A DNA stretch of 64,000 nucleotides, from positions 1,612,001 to 1,676,000 of the forward strand of contig OZ024846.1 of the NCBI GenBank assembly GCA_964017145.1. The letters are read 5' to 3'. The notes below the pieces were generated by a model that was given only the letters and a program-made list of their open reading frames with translations, had not been told where the DNA came from and searched no databases. Both the position numbers and the translations under genes were made by a program. Origin of the DNA: Agrocybe praecox. Its lineage: Eukaryota; Basidiomycota; Agaricomycetes; Agaricales; Agrocybaceae. Positions 11,273 to 23,615 of the stretch are shown here, piece by piece; the first letter of the stretch is position 1, and each line of letters opens with the position of its first letter.

Positions 11273-14200
11273 CTATTGATTGAATATTGCCCATGGTTGG
11301 TCTATAGAGTTCATAGGGCTGTCCCATTTCCAGTCATTCGATTGATAATAACCAGCTTCTCCTCCGTCAATGTCTTTCCAAAGCCCTAATCTCAGAGGAT
11401 CAGACATGTCTTCTAATTTATGATCGGCAAGGGAAGACGAGGCGGACAGGAAATTGTGATTTAGTGCCTCGGATTCTGTGTTGGACTCAGGACTAGGGCC
11501 TGTGGATGAAGATAAAACCAGGTCGGGCGTTGGCGCTTTTGATGTGTTCTCTTCTTCATCCAGTGCGCCGAATGAGAAGTCGATAAATTCCTCAAAAGAT
11601 TCATTGGAAGAAGCCGGAGGAGGCGTAAGCTCTCGTATGTGAGGCTCTCCCATCAACATAGTTCCTGCATTGTCGGCTGAATCAGGGGCACTTCCATACC
11701 CTTTCAAGATCATGTCCAATGTTTCAGAGATATCTGTTAACGCTGGCTGTTCTCCCCCCACGCTCTTGATGAATTCCGTCATTCGTTCAAGGAGAGCGCT
11801 AGCTTCTTCTTCTGTTTTGACGTTCTCAGCTGCCTCATTCTTTCTCAGTAGCTCTTCGCTTGGAGACGATTCCCACTCCATCTTGGCGCGCTTAGGTGGT
11901 GAGGGTTCATTGGCAATATCACTGCTGGGGGCACCTAAGTTATTAACAGCAGCTTCCTCTTCCCGCTGTCGTTTGACATTGGCGCTCGTGGATGCTACTG
12001 GTTCAGTCACTGGGACTGTAATCGGTGCAGGTTTGGAAGGCCGCCTGACTGCCTTAGCTTTAGGTGGCGCACGAGATTTAGGCGATTTTGCGGCAGGAGG
12101 GGATGACGCTGTCGGAGTTGGTGCGCTGGCTGCAGGCGTAGAAGCAGTTTGCATTGGCGCAGGTGATGGTGTAGATACAATCCCAACGGATCCGCTTGGT
12201 TGATGGGCTTTCCCTCTCTTTAGAGGGGGCTGTAATGATGCGGGAGGTGGCCTAAGAGAAGTAGCCATTGACCCTTGCTGCTGTGGAGACGGTCCAGCAT
12301 TTGGAGGGCGTACTTGCGGAAAGAGTTCTGTGGGGGTATTGTTGACATTTGAAGGAGGAACTGAGTTCATGTGTGGCATAATGGGCTGTTGTCCATGCAT
12401 TGGATTCATATGTTGACGTTGGCGCATAACAGTCGCAAGTTGCGAAAAGCGTTCCATAGTGCGCTGAAGGTCCGCTGTCATACTGCGCAAACCCTCCATG
12501 GAAATGATATATCGGGTAGGGGACGTGGTCAAAGACATGAGACGTCTTTGTTCCATTACCATACATATCTGAAAGGCAATAATGAGGAAATTGTCATTTT
12601 TGATATATATATTACCGCTCACAATTGACACAACTTTCTTAACGATATCTTCTTGTTTCAACACAGCAACAAACATCGGCAATTTCTGGTCCATGTCGAA
12701 GCAAAGACGGTGTAGGTGCTCCAATCCCTTGTTATATTCCGCGCGCATCTCAACAGGCACCTCCACAGGATGTAGACCGGGAATATCTATATGAAAACGA
12801 ATCAGTATTTTCAAAGGGTCATGACAAAATCAATATATACTGACTTGTAGACATGAATTCGTTCTTGATCTTTGAAATTATCATGTCAGCCCCAACAAGT
12901 GCCGCATTCTGCGATTGCTGAGCGGAAACCCTCGGATCTTGGGCCGCATTTTGACCATTCGCGAGGAGATGAGATTGCTGCTGCTGCTGCTGCTGTTGTT
13001 GTTGTTGTGCATGCTGCTGCTGCTGCTGAATGATGTGTTGTTGCTGCAAAAATTGCTGACGAACTACATTTGCTGCAGCGCTATTGATCTGGGAAGCAGG
13101 ATTGTTGTTACCAGGGAAGGCGCCCATACCTGGACGAGCAACAAGACCACCATTTTGATCTGGCAGTTGGTTCACCCCAACACCCGAAGGATTGAGACGC
13201 ATCTTGCTTTGGAATGCTTTCTGTTCCTGCAAAGCCCTTTGTAAGCTGGACCGATGTGTCTCAACAAAGGAAATAGTCTTCTCATCGATCCCCCGAGCGT
13301 GTAGATCTGGAACTGACATATGCGAAAGCTGAACAACATGTTGCATCTGTTGTGGGCCCCAGCGAAAAGCGGTCATATGTGCCTGCATGTTGGCATTAGC
13401 AGCCTGCATCTTCTTCTGATTCTCGATTGACTGGGCGATATACCAGGCGTCGAAATGTTGAAGGTATTCTTTGTAAATATGTGTCAAACCTTGGGCCACT
13501 CCCGGACCAGCTTTTGCGGGCTCGACATCAGTACCAGGAAATTGAACAAAACCAACACGGGCTCCGATAATGTTCCACAAATCTTTCTGCTCAACCTATA
13601 ACTAACAATTTAGAAACGATTGCCTCACCCTTTTAGGACATAGTAACGCACCTTCGCGAGACCGCCCTCTTTCATCACTTCAACGTGAAGGCGATGAAGT
13701 TCGACAGGCCGATTATCTAGATTGAGCAAGCGAGGGTCTGGCTTGAGATTACTTTTCGCACAGAAATTCTTGAATAATGAGTCAAAGCGAGGTTTATCCA
13801 GTGGTACTGGCATTGGGTTGCTTTGGAAAGAGCCCCCAAGGAAAGGCTGGCTTCCTTGTTGAGCATTGGGTACCCCAATCTGGTTTGGCTGGGAAGGGCC
13901 GGCAGGCTGCGACTGAGGATTGTTACCAAAAGGGAACTGGCCAGATAATTGACCCTGCAAAGAGTTAAAAGGATTTACAGGCGCCTGAGAAGGTGGTTGA
14001 CCAAGATTCTGCTGTGGGGTAGTACCAGGGCGAGGGGACACAAATCCGGTGTTAATCATATGGGCAGCCTGAGCTTGAGCATGGGACATGGAAGGGCTCG
14101 GCTGAATGGCGCTTGCTTGCATCTGTTGTTGTTGTTGCTGCTGCTGCTGGAGCGGCTGGGTGGGTCCACGAGCCGCTTGATTGTCGACAGTTTGGCCACC

Positions 14201-15570
14201 TGGGTTTGGATTAGGCATCCAAGTGGGCTGTGCCAATCCTGGAGACGGATTACCGCTCGCCTGCGTCTGCTTCCTGGAGAATTTGTTAGCACCCTCCGAA
14301 AATTACTAGGGAAGCACTAACTGAAGGAGAGACCTCTGCGAATTCGCAACGAACTCCTTCCTCTTTGCGAGTTCCTGGTTGTTTTCCCGCAACTTTTGGA
14401 GAATCATTGCTTCTTGAGGCGTCCCTCTGACTTGTGTGTGACGTATCGACAGCGACTGGGCACTTTGTTCGAGTTGTGTTATCTGGGTTTTGACTTGGTT
14501 TAAACGAGCCGTCATTTCTGCAAAGCTGCCAATCCCTGCCAACCGAGCATCGTTGGCGGGGTTAATCATACCACCTGCTGGAGATTGAGAATTTTGCACA
14601 GAAATCGAAGGTTGCATGTTGATGGGATGCGGAGATGGTCTGCGCAAATTATCGGAAAGTCCAGGTGAAGCGAATATGTCGGGTGTAGTATGATTCAAGC
14701 CGTTCGGTGGAAACTTCTGTTGCTGCTGCTGCTGCTCGCGGATCTGATTCAGTTGCTGGTGCTGAATCTGTTGTTGAGTGAATTTGGCGCCAACTGGGCC
14801 ATTCTGCGGCTGTTGGTTTTGGGCCATATTCAACAATTCCAACTGCCTATTGATACCTGGTTGCGGAAATCCTTGCATGAGATTTTGAGGATTACGTTGC
14901 ATTGAAGGAGCCTGATTTCCATTAGTTGCAGGCATTCCACCCATGTTAGGGAAACTTGGAGGAATGTAACCGGCCTGAGGGATGGAGGAGGAATCATGGA
15001 AAATCTGCTGTTGGGAAGACCCTCCCATCACCGCACCATCTGGGTTCATTTGAACCATCCCAGATCCCATCCCAAATTGCGGCTGTTGTTGCTGCTGCTG
15101 CTGGACAGAACGAGCATGTGCTTGATTCTGAGAGCGCTTGATCAATTCCGCTAACTAAGGCAAATCGTGAGCCGAGTCCGTGGTATTGCATACATAGAGA
15201 GGTAGTACGGTGCAGTATGATGGAAAACGACAAGAACTGAACTTACCTGAGCAGTATTAGTAGAATTCATATCGGTGGCACCTGGAGGCCTGAATTGCTG
15301 CTGATGCATCTGCTGCATTTGCTGCCACACCCGCGTCTGCTCCATCGTCGGCTGGTTGTCTTGCAATTGTTGGGCTTGATGTTGCATTTGTTGCTGGTGT
15401 TGTTGCTGCTGGTGTTGCTGCTGCTGCTGCTGCTGCTGTTGTTGTTGGTGCTGCTGCTGTTGGTGCTGCTGCTGTTGTTGTTGGTGCTGGTGCTGCTGTT
15501 GGTGTTGGTGCTGCTGCAGCATACTATTATTGAAGCCTAGCATCGGATACTGAGGATGACGATCTGCCAT
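11273..15570 (-). CDS. ARID-domain, Gln-rich SWI/SNF subunit (Swi1-like)
   Basis: Chromatin-remodelling subunit with an AT-rich DNA-interaction domain. The start is MADRHPQYPMLGFNN at 15570; a longer frame opens at 15639, but only this Met looks natural. The first exon is dominated by Gln and His (about 15297-15535). Further Q/N/P-rich exons follow (15154-14306, then 14236-13625 and 13580-12819). The ARID domain is centred near 13790-13430: PRFDSLFKNFCAK, LHRLHVEVMKEGGLAKV, KDLWNIIGARVGFVQFPGTD, YKEYLQHFDAWYI. The last exons are Pro/Ser/Ala-rich with basic KSPKSRAPPKAKAVRRPSK, plus an acidic tail ending SIDQPWAIFNQ. At roughly 1,250 residues it has the size and layout of fungal Swi1. The identification rests on ARID plus Q-richness. 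Confidence 0.8.
15295..15540 (-). repeat. CAG/CAA/CAC polyglutamine-histidine tract
   Basis: About 240 bp of nearly pure CAR codons interrupted by CAC, encoding long Gln runs punctuated by single His residues in the first exon of the Swi1-like gene. Codons are mixed rather than a uniform CAG array, which should slow slippage. Smaller Gln runs recur at about 12970-13035, 14125-14150, 14715-14740 and 15080-15105. Confidence 0.85.
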
Positions 15571-15747
15571 GAACAACAACGGAAGAGGAAAGGGGGAGAG
15601 GGGGGCGGAGATGGAGTGGTGGTGGTGGGAGTGAAGCAAGACTCGCAGGCTGTGGCTGACAAGTCGGCATGTTTGCGGGAGTTGACACTCGCACTTTCAA
15701 AAAAATGTTTATTTCTACGGGTCCCTCTTTGGGCGGCTCAGGTCTCA

Positions 15748-16987
15748 TTATTTATTACTCTCAGTAATGCTAGGTCCAGCTTCTAGTATAATATCAGAGT
15801 CCTCGTCTTCAACATCAGATTCATCCATACTCCCCCTTTTAACAATCTGACTCGGTCCCACCGCTATCTCTTCATCACTCTCCGAATTTTCCTCATCCTC
15901 ATTTACTACACTGTCTACTTCTTTCCGGAACCAATATCGCAGTCCGACGGGTATCATCACTCCCACTACAACTGCAGCAAGGCCAAAAAAGTTTCGCCAG
16001 CTAATCAGGTGGAAGTCATCTGCACTCGTCATCTCATCCAATCCCCCTCCTATCGTCGTGTGTATCACACTGACACCCAGAATTCCCAGCGCTGTACTAA
16101 TCCAGAACGGCACCAGGCCAATTCCAACATGAGGGCAGACTATGTTCACTACCCAGTGCGGTGGGAGAGGCGCGATCCGGAGAACAATGAGAAACGATAT
16201 CATGTTCTCCTTGTTGGCGCGGATCTTCTGACCCCACTTGTCCAGGACTGCCTTCCATTTTGGGAGCGTGAGGAGGGCGGGCCCTAAAGCAGCAGAGATC
16301 AGGTAGCAGAGAGACGCTCCTGTTGCAACGCAACAACACGCCAGTGGCAATGCTCGGGCAACACCCCAAACGGCACCTCCAAGGATAGAAAGATACATAG
16401 AGCCCGGGAGCGAAAAAGCTTGAAGGCTAATATACATATATGTGTTCTGTTAGACGTTGGGAGAGTGAATGCAAGACAAAGGGAACCCACAAGAGATATG
16501 TGACTACATAGCAAATAAATATTCTATAAGGATAGATATCCCTATATTTCTTGAGCAGACTATTGAGATCTTTCAATTGGGCGAACGACTTTGGGATCCG
16601 TAGCAGTGGACGGTCGATCCTGTTGTCTGTCTTTAGTTTCAAATAGGACATTACATAATGGTTCTTCACTCACTCTTCCAGAGTCGGTAGTGCTAACCAG
16701 AGGACGCCACCAAGAAATAAGGTGCTTATAATGAAAATACAGGCCATCTTGATGGTGGCATTGAAGATCACTCTTGCTGAACTCGAGCTGGATGTTGCTG
16801 CGGGAGAGCGAGGAAAAGTGGCACCGTAGCTGGGTGTTGAGGGTGATAAAAGAGGAGAATGGATGCTGTGGCTATCATTGTGGTCATCATCACGATATTC
16901 TATAGCGTCGAGAGTATAAATTGAGGAATTATACTGAGCTGTCGACTGTGACGCCATGGAAAGAGGAGGTGGACGATGGAAGTTCAT
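15748..16987 (-). CDS. TMEM41/Tvp38-like VTT-domain membrane protein
   Basis: Multi-pass protein of the VTT (SNARE-associated Golgi) family; relatives such as TMEM41B are ER lipid scramblases. The start is MNFHRPPPLSMASQ at 16987; an in-frame ATG at 17041 is also possible. A Ser-rich cytosolic N-terminus is followed by a first membrane helix (IKMACIFIISTLFLGGVLWLA). The VTT core then reads LQAFSLPGSMYLSILGGAVWG and CYLISAALGPALL..WKAVLDKW, followed by FLIVLRIAPLPPHWVVNI, with two more helices after it. The C-terminus is long and acidic (VNEDEENSESDEE..DVEDEDSD). LRIAPLPPHWVVN matches the FLRITPFLPNWFIN region of TMEM41B-type proteins. It is divergent from the Zn2Cys6 regulator, with 157 bp between starts. 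Confidence 0.85.
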
Positions 16988-17144
16988 GGCTAAGAGTGGA
17001 ATTGAGAGATAATTTTGAATTGCTAAGTACTTGCTAAGCACAAAATAAATAAAGCCAAACTAGTTGTAAAAATGCCCCTGCTCACAGTCGTCCTTGCACT
17101 CGCGGCCTGCGTCGACGACGATAAGGGCTTAGCAAAAACACAGT

Positions 17145-20100
17145 ATGCTTGCGAACCAGGTGAATCAACAGAACAATATTGTACCACCGCCATCTCTTCA
17201 ATCGGCATTACAGATGGATCCCAATCAGCACATGCAACTGCAACAGCAACAACAACAGCAACAACAACAGGCGACCCCCGCTGCGACAGGAAGTGGACGA
17301 CGTAGGAAGAGAGCAGAAGGTACGGACGAGGATGCGCCGTCCGCATCTGAGCCGCGACGACTGAGACGGTCGCATGAGGCGTGTGCGAGATGCAGGAGCA
17401 AGAAAATAAAGGCAAGTCCCGTCGGGCGACACCGACGGCAATTTCCATGACTGACCTCCCTCTCTCTCTAGTGCGATTCAAAGCATCCAAGATGTACCGC
17501 CTGTGCTACCGCTGGAACTCCCTGCAACCAGGAGGACAGACACAGGCGCACTCTTACTCCCAGAGGATACACTGAGCGTCTAGAGCTTCAGTTGGCTCAG
17601 TGTGAAGCTCTTCTTAAGCGCCAGAATCCCGCCTTTAACCTCGATGACCTCGATGCTATTCTCGCCCGTGAGGGAATCGAGGTCGGTATTCCTCCTGTTG
17701 CTGCAAATGCAACCTTCCAGATTGAGGGTCCAAATATGAGACCTTTCCGTCCAGATCAACCCTCTCAACAGCCGCCCAAAGGTTATTCTCCTATGTATCC
17801 TCCAGCGCCTCCCCATATGATGCATCCCCCATACGGTCCCCCAATGTTGCCTCCATACGGTCCTGCTCCCCCTTACCATCCACATATGATGCAAGCCCCT
17901 CCTGGTGCATATCCTCCTCATTTGCATCCAGCCTTCCAACCTGGAGGCCCATATCCTCCTCCTCCAGTAATGCATCAGCATCAACCACCACCAGCCGAGC
18001 AACCAGTCCCAGCAACTCCTCAGCCTCCTCAGCCAATGTCACCCCCCATCATGCGCAGTGTCCCTACTAAAGGCACAGATCCAAATGGCCATGACATGTC
18101 AAGCGCTCAGGCTTTGGCAAAGAATTTCGGTGTTTCTGATGTCATTACCTCCGGCCTTAAACTGGACAGTGGTAATGAGGAACTTCCTGTTGATCCAAAT
18201 GCTCTCCCAAAGTTACAAGTCCATGGTCCAAGGGACGCTTCTCACTGGATTACCGTTTCTATCCGCAACCGTGCAACTTCCGCCAATACGTTGTCGCTCT
18301 ATGGTCCTATTTCAAAAGCTCCTCAAGTCGACGTATGGCTGCCCAAAGATCGCGTGTTTGCTCAGTATATCACTGATGTCTATTTCAAAAATTTAAACCT
18401 TCACCGTCCAGTCTATTCTCGCAAAGATTTCGACAAGATCTTGAATGATCTCTATGAAGGTGTCACACTTAGTCACGATCCCGGTCATCTTTGCAGCATC
18501 TATTTGGTCTTTGCTTTGGGAACCCTTAGCGAACTCAATCAAAGGGCTGTTTCCAAATCGCATGAAAAGGACCAATATCTTGGTTCTGCAGTCGCCAAAG
18601 AACTCATGCCAGCCAACTGGCCTGTGCATGACGAATTCTTCGAGAGAGCTTTGGCAGTGAAACCTGATTTGCGTGTTTCTTTGTCGAGTCTCCAGGCTCT
18701 CATCTTGTTGCATTGGTACTTGTACATAGAGGTGATTAAATGTGTTATTTTTCTTTTTACTAATTCATTGACTTGTTTGATCAGCGTCAAGGCCGTACTC
18801 TTTGGCGTCTCATTGGAAATCTCATCCGTCTTTCCATCGAACTTGGTTTACATCACGATCCTACCACTCAAATCGCTGCCGACACCAATCAACACATATT
18901 CTCAGAAGAAGAGAGTCAGCTTCGGATTCGTCTGTGGGCTATAGTCCTGGTGCAAGACAGAGGGCACGCGATCCTTCTTGGAAGACCTTTAGCAATTGCC
19001 CCATCGGATTCCAACACTCCTCAGCCCACTCGTTCCAAGAATAAGCATTTCGTAGAGCTTTCTGAGCATTTCGAACTATCTCAGCCTATAGCCGATATAC
19101 AGGCGGATATAATCAACTCATTATACGCTCCAACCAGGCAGGCAGGTGATACTATAATGCGCAATGCTACCAGAATTATCAAGCGAATGGTTGCGTTCAG
19201 AAGCAATCTACCAGAAAAATACCAATATTACTTTACAGGTACTGGTGATTGGCCCTTGGAACGCAGACAAAAACTAGTTCAAGACATCACTGAAGACCTC
19301 GGTCTTACGCTGCTAAAAATTGGTATCGCGCGTATTTTGATGTTACGTGCGCTTTTCAGTTCCAAAGAGCTGTCTTATGAACAAAAGCACAAAGCTCTTA
19401 CAGATGGTATGTTCTTGTATTGTGTCTCTAGATCATAGCCTAACGAAATTTCAGCGATCATCACTTCTCATAATGTCATCATCGTTCACAGCCAATTGAT
19501 CCGATTCCCTAACATTGCATTCTTCACTTCCCCAATACCCCTTCATATTGCAGCCATGGTCATTTTATATGGTCATATCTCGAAAGTGGAATGTCTACCG
19601 GCTGCTACTGCTCTTGAAGATGTTTGGCTTGCTCTTGATATGATTCCAAGGTTCCGCTGGCGATGGGAACGAAAGGATGTCAACGGAGGCCATCCGCTCA
19701 TTGCAAAATTGGCAGAACACATCATGGGCGTCCGACCGCATGATATTGTCCCCCCGAATAATTCTATCTTGTTCCCCGAGCTAGACTGGGACGAGACCAA
19801 GTCGCCCTCAATCAAGTCTTTGCACACAACCTCCACCATGTCGTCCACGGGTTATAATGCTTCTGGAATCTATGGCCCCAATCCAAGGTCGTCATTCAAT
19901 AGCATGAATGTCATGAGTCGATCCAACAGCGGTGGATCCACTCCTGTCAAACAACTTGCAGACATGCCCGATAAACTCTTTTACCCCTTCTTCCCCGAAG
20001 CCCAGGTCAGCTCAATTCCTCCCTCTGGGTCTTCAGACTCTGCCGTCAACAGTGTACCGACAACGACGAATGGCGGGGATACGAACCAGCTCCTAAAAGC

Positions 20101-20245
20101 TGTTGCGGCGGCTCAGGACGGATTTGGTGGTAATTCTAACTCGTACATGGATGACAACGAAAATGGAGACCCGCATCACAACCATGGTGTCGTCTGGATG
20201 CCTAACAGTATGGTACGACAATCCCTTTATTCAGCGTTGCCATGA
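17145..20245 (+). CDS. Zn2Cys6 fungal transcription factor
   Basis: Nuclear DNA-binding regulator. Exons: 17145-17411, 17472-18731, 18785-19406, 19455-20245. A short Gln run and a basic stretch (GRRRKR) precede the zinc cluster CARCRSKKIK|CDSKHPRC.AC...GTPC, which has all six cysteines. An intron with a GC donor (17412-17471, GCAAGT..TCTAG) falls exactly between KIK and the third Cys. A His/Pro-rich linker (17800-18050) follows, then the fungal-specific regulatory domain (DRVFAQYITDVYFKNLN..HRPVYSRKDF; GRTLWRLIGNLIRLSIELGL; LRIRLWAIVLVQDR), then a Ser/Asn-rich tail ending MVRQSLYSALP. The middle homology domain is that of the XlnR/Gal4-type superfamily. The target pathway cannot be told from sequence. 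Confidence 0.88.
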
Positions 20246-21064
20246 AATATCCAACGCTTACAGACTTGAACCTCACAGCAACCCGTTCCTCGGAATATGT
20301 CGAACTATCCTTCTTGAACCTCCTCAAAATGTTGGCCTCGCTCTTCTTCGTCGCTTTCGTTTCAGTTGCGACTCTGTTACATATATGCATTTCTATTCTT
20401 TCTCGTTAATCACTCAACGTGCCATCAACAACTCGTAGCACCACTTCATTGTGAAGACGCACGAACTCGTGTTGTAAACCCCTTCATTTTATCGATATAT
20501 AACTGTATCATGACGCTGGAATTTGTTGTGTTTGTGTTTGTCTTAGTCAAAATCCAAAATACGATACGAAATTATTATATTATCAAGGTATCTCCAATTT
20601 AGAGAGAGAGAAACCAATGTCTACAACAGGTGCTAAAAGGGTTGGTACAATGTGCATTTGTTATTACTTGCACTCCATATACAGGGTAGGCGCCTTCTAT
20701 GTAAAAAAAAAATGGCACAAAGACAAGTTGGAAAACAGGGATCTAAAATATCATGGGTAAGTAAAATGGGCGTGGACCATACAGACCCAAAGGTCGTCGT
20801 CGTCCGAGAGTGTGTTGGACAGTGGCTAGAAATACAACCGTCATAGCATTGCCTCCACAGGTTGTGGATATGCATACTTTGCTTCGACGGGGACATGATT
20901 TCGGATGAATGAGGCGAGATGATCCATTGGCAGGGAGAAAGCATAGGTATAGAACCTTAGAATTACTGTTGCTGGAGGCGGTGGCGGTGGCATGATACAA
21001 GAGAGGGGGTCATGATAGATAGACATAGAAGGAATAATGATATGGAGAAATGATGGAGGAGGGT
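20246..21064. other. Intergenic, convergent 3' flanks, no gene seen
   Basis: 819 bp between the regulator (+) and the J-protein (-). Open frames are short, lack domain-like composition and do not join sensibly. No tRNA-like or repeated structure was noticed. It probably holds the two 3' UTRs. Confidence 0.4.
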
Positions 21065-22284
21065 TCATTTTAAGATATTCTCCATCTTTTCCAGGGCCAT
21101 GTCGAACCCTTTGATTAATAAGGTGACATGTTTTGGAAGCAGAGGCTCCTTTCTTTTTGCCTCGTTATCAGGCCCATATTCATAAGAATTCTGTTCCTGG
21201 ACAGCCTTTTCCAAAGCAATCGGTAGACTCAATGTTATTCTTGTGAGCTGAATTGTCAGCAGCGACCGGCCAAGGATGTCGAAGTATGAAAGTTGGCGGA
21301 AGGCATGCTGCACCTCCAAGAGGCGGGACATTTCCGCGTGAAGGGCGTAAATGCATGTTCGACATGCTAGAGATGGTGTTAGAGGAAATAAAGCCATGTA
21401 AAAGACGGAAACGCACTGAGAGCTCTCTCTCGTATTGATTGCAATGTCATTAGTACGGAGTTGATGCCATCTTCCCCCAATTGAATGGAGGGATTGATAT
21501 CATTGATAGCTCCTAAGCAAGGATTCGGATGTAAATGAAAGGGACACTGTAACGTGGGGCCGGAACACACTTAGCAACGTTCTGATAACTTCCAGGTCGC
21601 CATCTAAGAAGTCATTGAATACACCCAGTACAACACCCTTGAAAGTTTCGTCTGCGTGCCCCATTGGCCGTGTGGAGAAAACATCGTATCTCGCTGATGG
21701 TGAACGATTGTCATATAACCTTTTCAAGTTAGGTTTGCTCAGGACATCGTACGCCACAGCAACCTTTTGAAAAGCAAAAGTCGCATCTGGATTGTCAGGG
21801 AATTTGCTGAGGGTCGTTTAGGTTAGAGTTGAGTTAGAAGAACGGATGTAGAAAAATTCAATACGTACTCTGGATGGCACGCTCTACTCCGTGAGAGATA
21901 TGCTCTCCTGAGCGTCAACTTGTCCAACTTTGCTTGTTTGGATACACCAAGGATATCATATAGATCATCGTGGGCTAGGACTGCGCGAACAATTGCTGCG
22001 CCTTTCCCATTCTTATCTTGGTTTTTTCTTAAAGACGATGAGTGGACATCCGTATTCCTGTTTGAAGCTGATGGTTCTGCCACCCATGTCAAGTATTTAC
22101 GTTCGTAATGCTCGATGTCCTCGTCTTCTTCCTCATCTATCGGTAAGTGGAAATATGTGCTCGCTGGTGGAGGTTTCGAAAGTCTGAATACTGTATGAAC
22201 GTAAAGAGGAGAGAGGATATACCTGTCGACAACGCGTACGAGAACATGGGAAGAGGAAAAAGAGAAAGAAACAGTTGATAACAT
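21065..22284 (-). CDS. J-domain (DnaJ/Hsp40) protein
   Basis: Hsp70 co-chaperone. The start at 22284 gives MLSTVSFSFSSSHVLVRVVD spliced to RLSKPPPASTYF, an N-terminus that could target mitochondria or be a short signal. An acidic stretch precedes the J-domain: DLYDILGVSKQAKLDKLTLR, RAYLSRSRACHPD, KFPDNPDATFAFQKVAVAY, DVLSKPNLKRLYD. The catalytic HPD is split: HP-GA in one exon and C in the next, across the intron 21807-21868. Reading through the intron would give HPE, so the splice is needed for function. The C-terminal part (FKGVVLGVFNDFLDGDLE, then RERALTCRTCIYALHAEMS to KMENILK) resembles the DnaJ-X region of Caj1-like proteins. The start lies only 62 bp downstream of the preceding gene's stop. 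Confidence 0.85.
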
Positions 22285-22346
22285 GATAGCGTCCCTGCAG
22301 TTTAATTGATTCAATGCAAGTCCATGTGATATTGGATTTCAGCTGA

Positions 22347-23563
22347 CTAAGGCAATAACATAGAGACAAACTTGGCAACGCCTTGACGGACATCTCCCCG
22401 AGAACCCATTACAGTCATTCGTAGAAATTCAGGAAGGCTAGGTTCTTCGCTGCATATCTGCAGTTCGTATCGCCCAAATGCCCAGTTCAGAATGTGCCAT
22501 CCTCCCTCTTCCAGCTTCACAAATCCCTTGACACGCCAGATGGTTTCGCGAGGTAGCAATTGCATTGCGTTCAACAACCTTTCTTGCTTTATAGGCTCAA
22601 TATCGTGTTTATGGGTTGTATCATCTTTATCGGAAACATGGTGGTGGTGGTGTTTTTCTAGAATCCCCCGAGTGCCCAGAGTCAAGGTCTCGACTTCATC
22701 GTGTGCAACCTGTGCTTCCGGTTCGGATAGAAAGAGCTTTGATTGTAGCCCAAAAATCAGGTCGGGATCGACACCGTTCCTGCCTTGACATTTGATTTTG
22801 GGTGTAGCATCATTCAACGTATGGAGGTGATCCATGACGATATCAAAGTCCCGTTCAGAAACGTGTTCCCATTTATTCTTCATAAGAGATTAGAAGAGCT
22901 GTTCGTTTCTTGAAAGCGCTGTACTCACGATAAGGATGATATCTGAATAGCTTGCTTGCATCCTAGCCGTTGGGGATGTGTCTTCATATCCAGCGAAATT
23001 TTCGGCATCGACGACGGTGACAATGGCATCCAACAGAAAATCGCCGCCTGTGTCTTTTTCTAGTTGGCGTATTTGGAAGGCGAGGGTAGCAGGAAAAGCA
23101 GATCCCCTTAGAAAATGTAGTTGTGAATACAGAATATTAAGAGAGGAATGATGTTTGCATACGAGCACTCGATAATGATACGATCCGGACGAAATTTATC
23201 TGGATAAGATTGTAATTTGTCAGAGATTATCTTCCAGGGACCAGAATGATGTTTTGACAAACCGCGTATTTCTAACAGAGCATTCTGCATTTGACCAACA
23301 AGAACGCAACACCTAGAGAAAGGAGCTCATTAAACCGATATCCTGACTAGTTGGACGACGTACATGCATCCGTTTAGGATTTCGCTGACGGCAGTGAGCG
23401 AGGACTGCTGAGCAAGTTTGCTATCGACCTCAACATCGCCAAACTCGTTCTTGAGGAGAACAAGCTTGTAGTCCTTTGGAAGTTTTGGGAGGAGGGAAAG
23501 AATGACAGAGGTCTTTCCTGCGCCGAGAAAGCCAGTGAAGACTGTTATGGGGATCGGCGACAT
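22347..23563 (-). CDS. COG0523/CobW-family metal-chaperone GTPase
   Basis: G3E-family GTPase that inserts metal into client proteins; eukaryotic relatives (ZNG1/CBWD) handle zinc. The start MSPIPITVFTGFLGAGKTS includes the Walker A motif. The family CxCC metal site is CMCC, formed only by splicing (GGATGCAT in one exon, GTGTTGCG in the next; intron 23313-23363). Then follow DRIIIECSG, FLLDAIVTVVDAENF, the G4 motif NKWEHVS, and a histidine-rich insert HHHHHVSDKDDTTHKHD typical of metal-binding family members. The CobW C-terminal domain is ETIWRVKGFVKLEEGGWHIL to MGSRGDVRQGVAKF. The divergent start of CWH43 is only 52 bp away. Confidence 0.9.
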
Positions 23564-23615
23564 GATACTTGAAGAAATGACGTAAGGCGGGTGTTGGTTT
23601 CTCTCCCGAATTGTC
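23564..23615. promoter_or_regulatory. 52-bp gap between divergent starts (metal GTPase / CWH43)
   Basis: Only 52 bp separate the two ATGs. The 5' UTRs must therefore overlap, or one transcript must begin inside the other coding region. No TATA-like element is visible here. Confidence 0.5.

Noticed and set aside
11670..12203. 177-codon plus-strand ORF opposite the Swi1-like gene
   Set aside because: Its Ala/Gly/Ser composition is the complement of the Pro/Ser/Ala-rich coding strand.
15295..15540. Leucine-rich plus-strand ORF resembling a membrane protein
   Set aside because: It is the reverse complement of the Gln/His tract; CAG read backwards gives CTG leucine codons.
21807..21868. Degenerate J-domain (HPE instead of HPD)
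   Set aside because: The Glu appears only if the intron is read through; splicing restores HPD.
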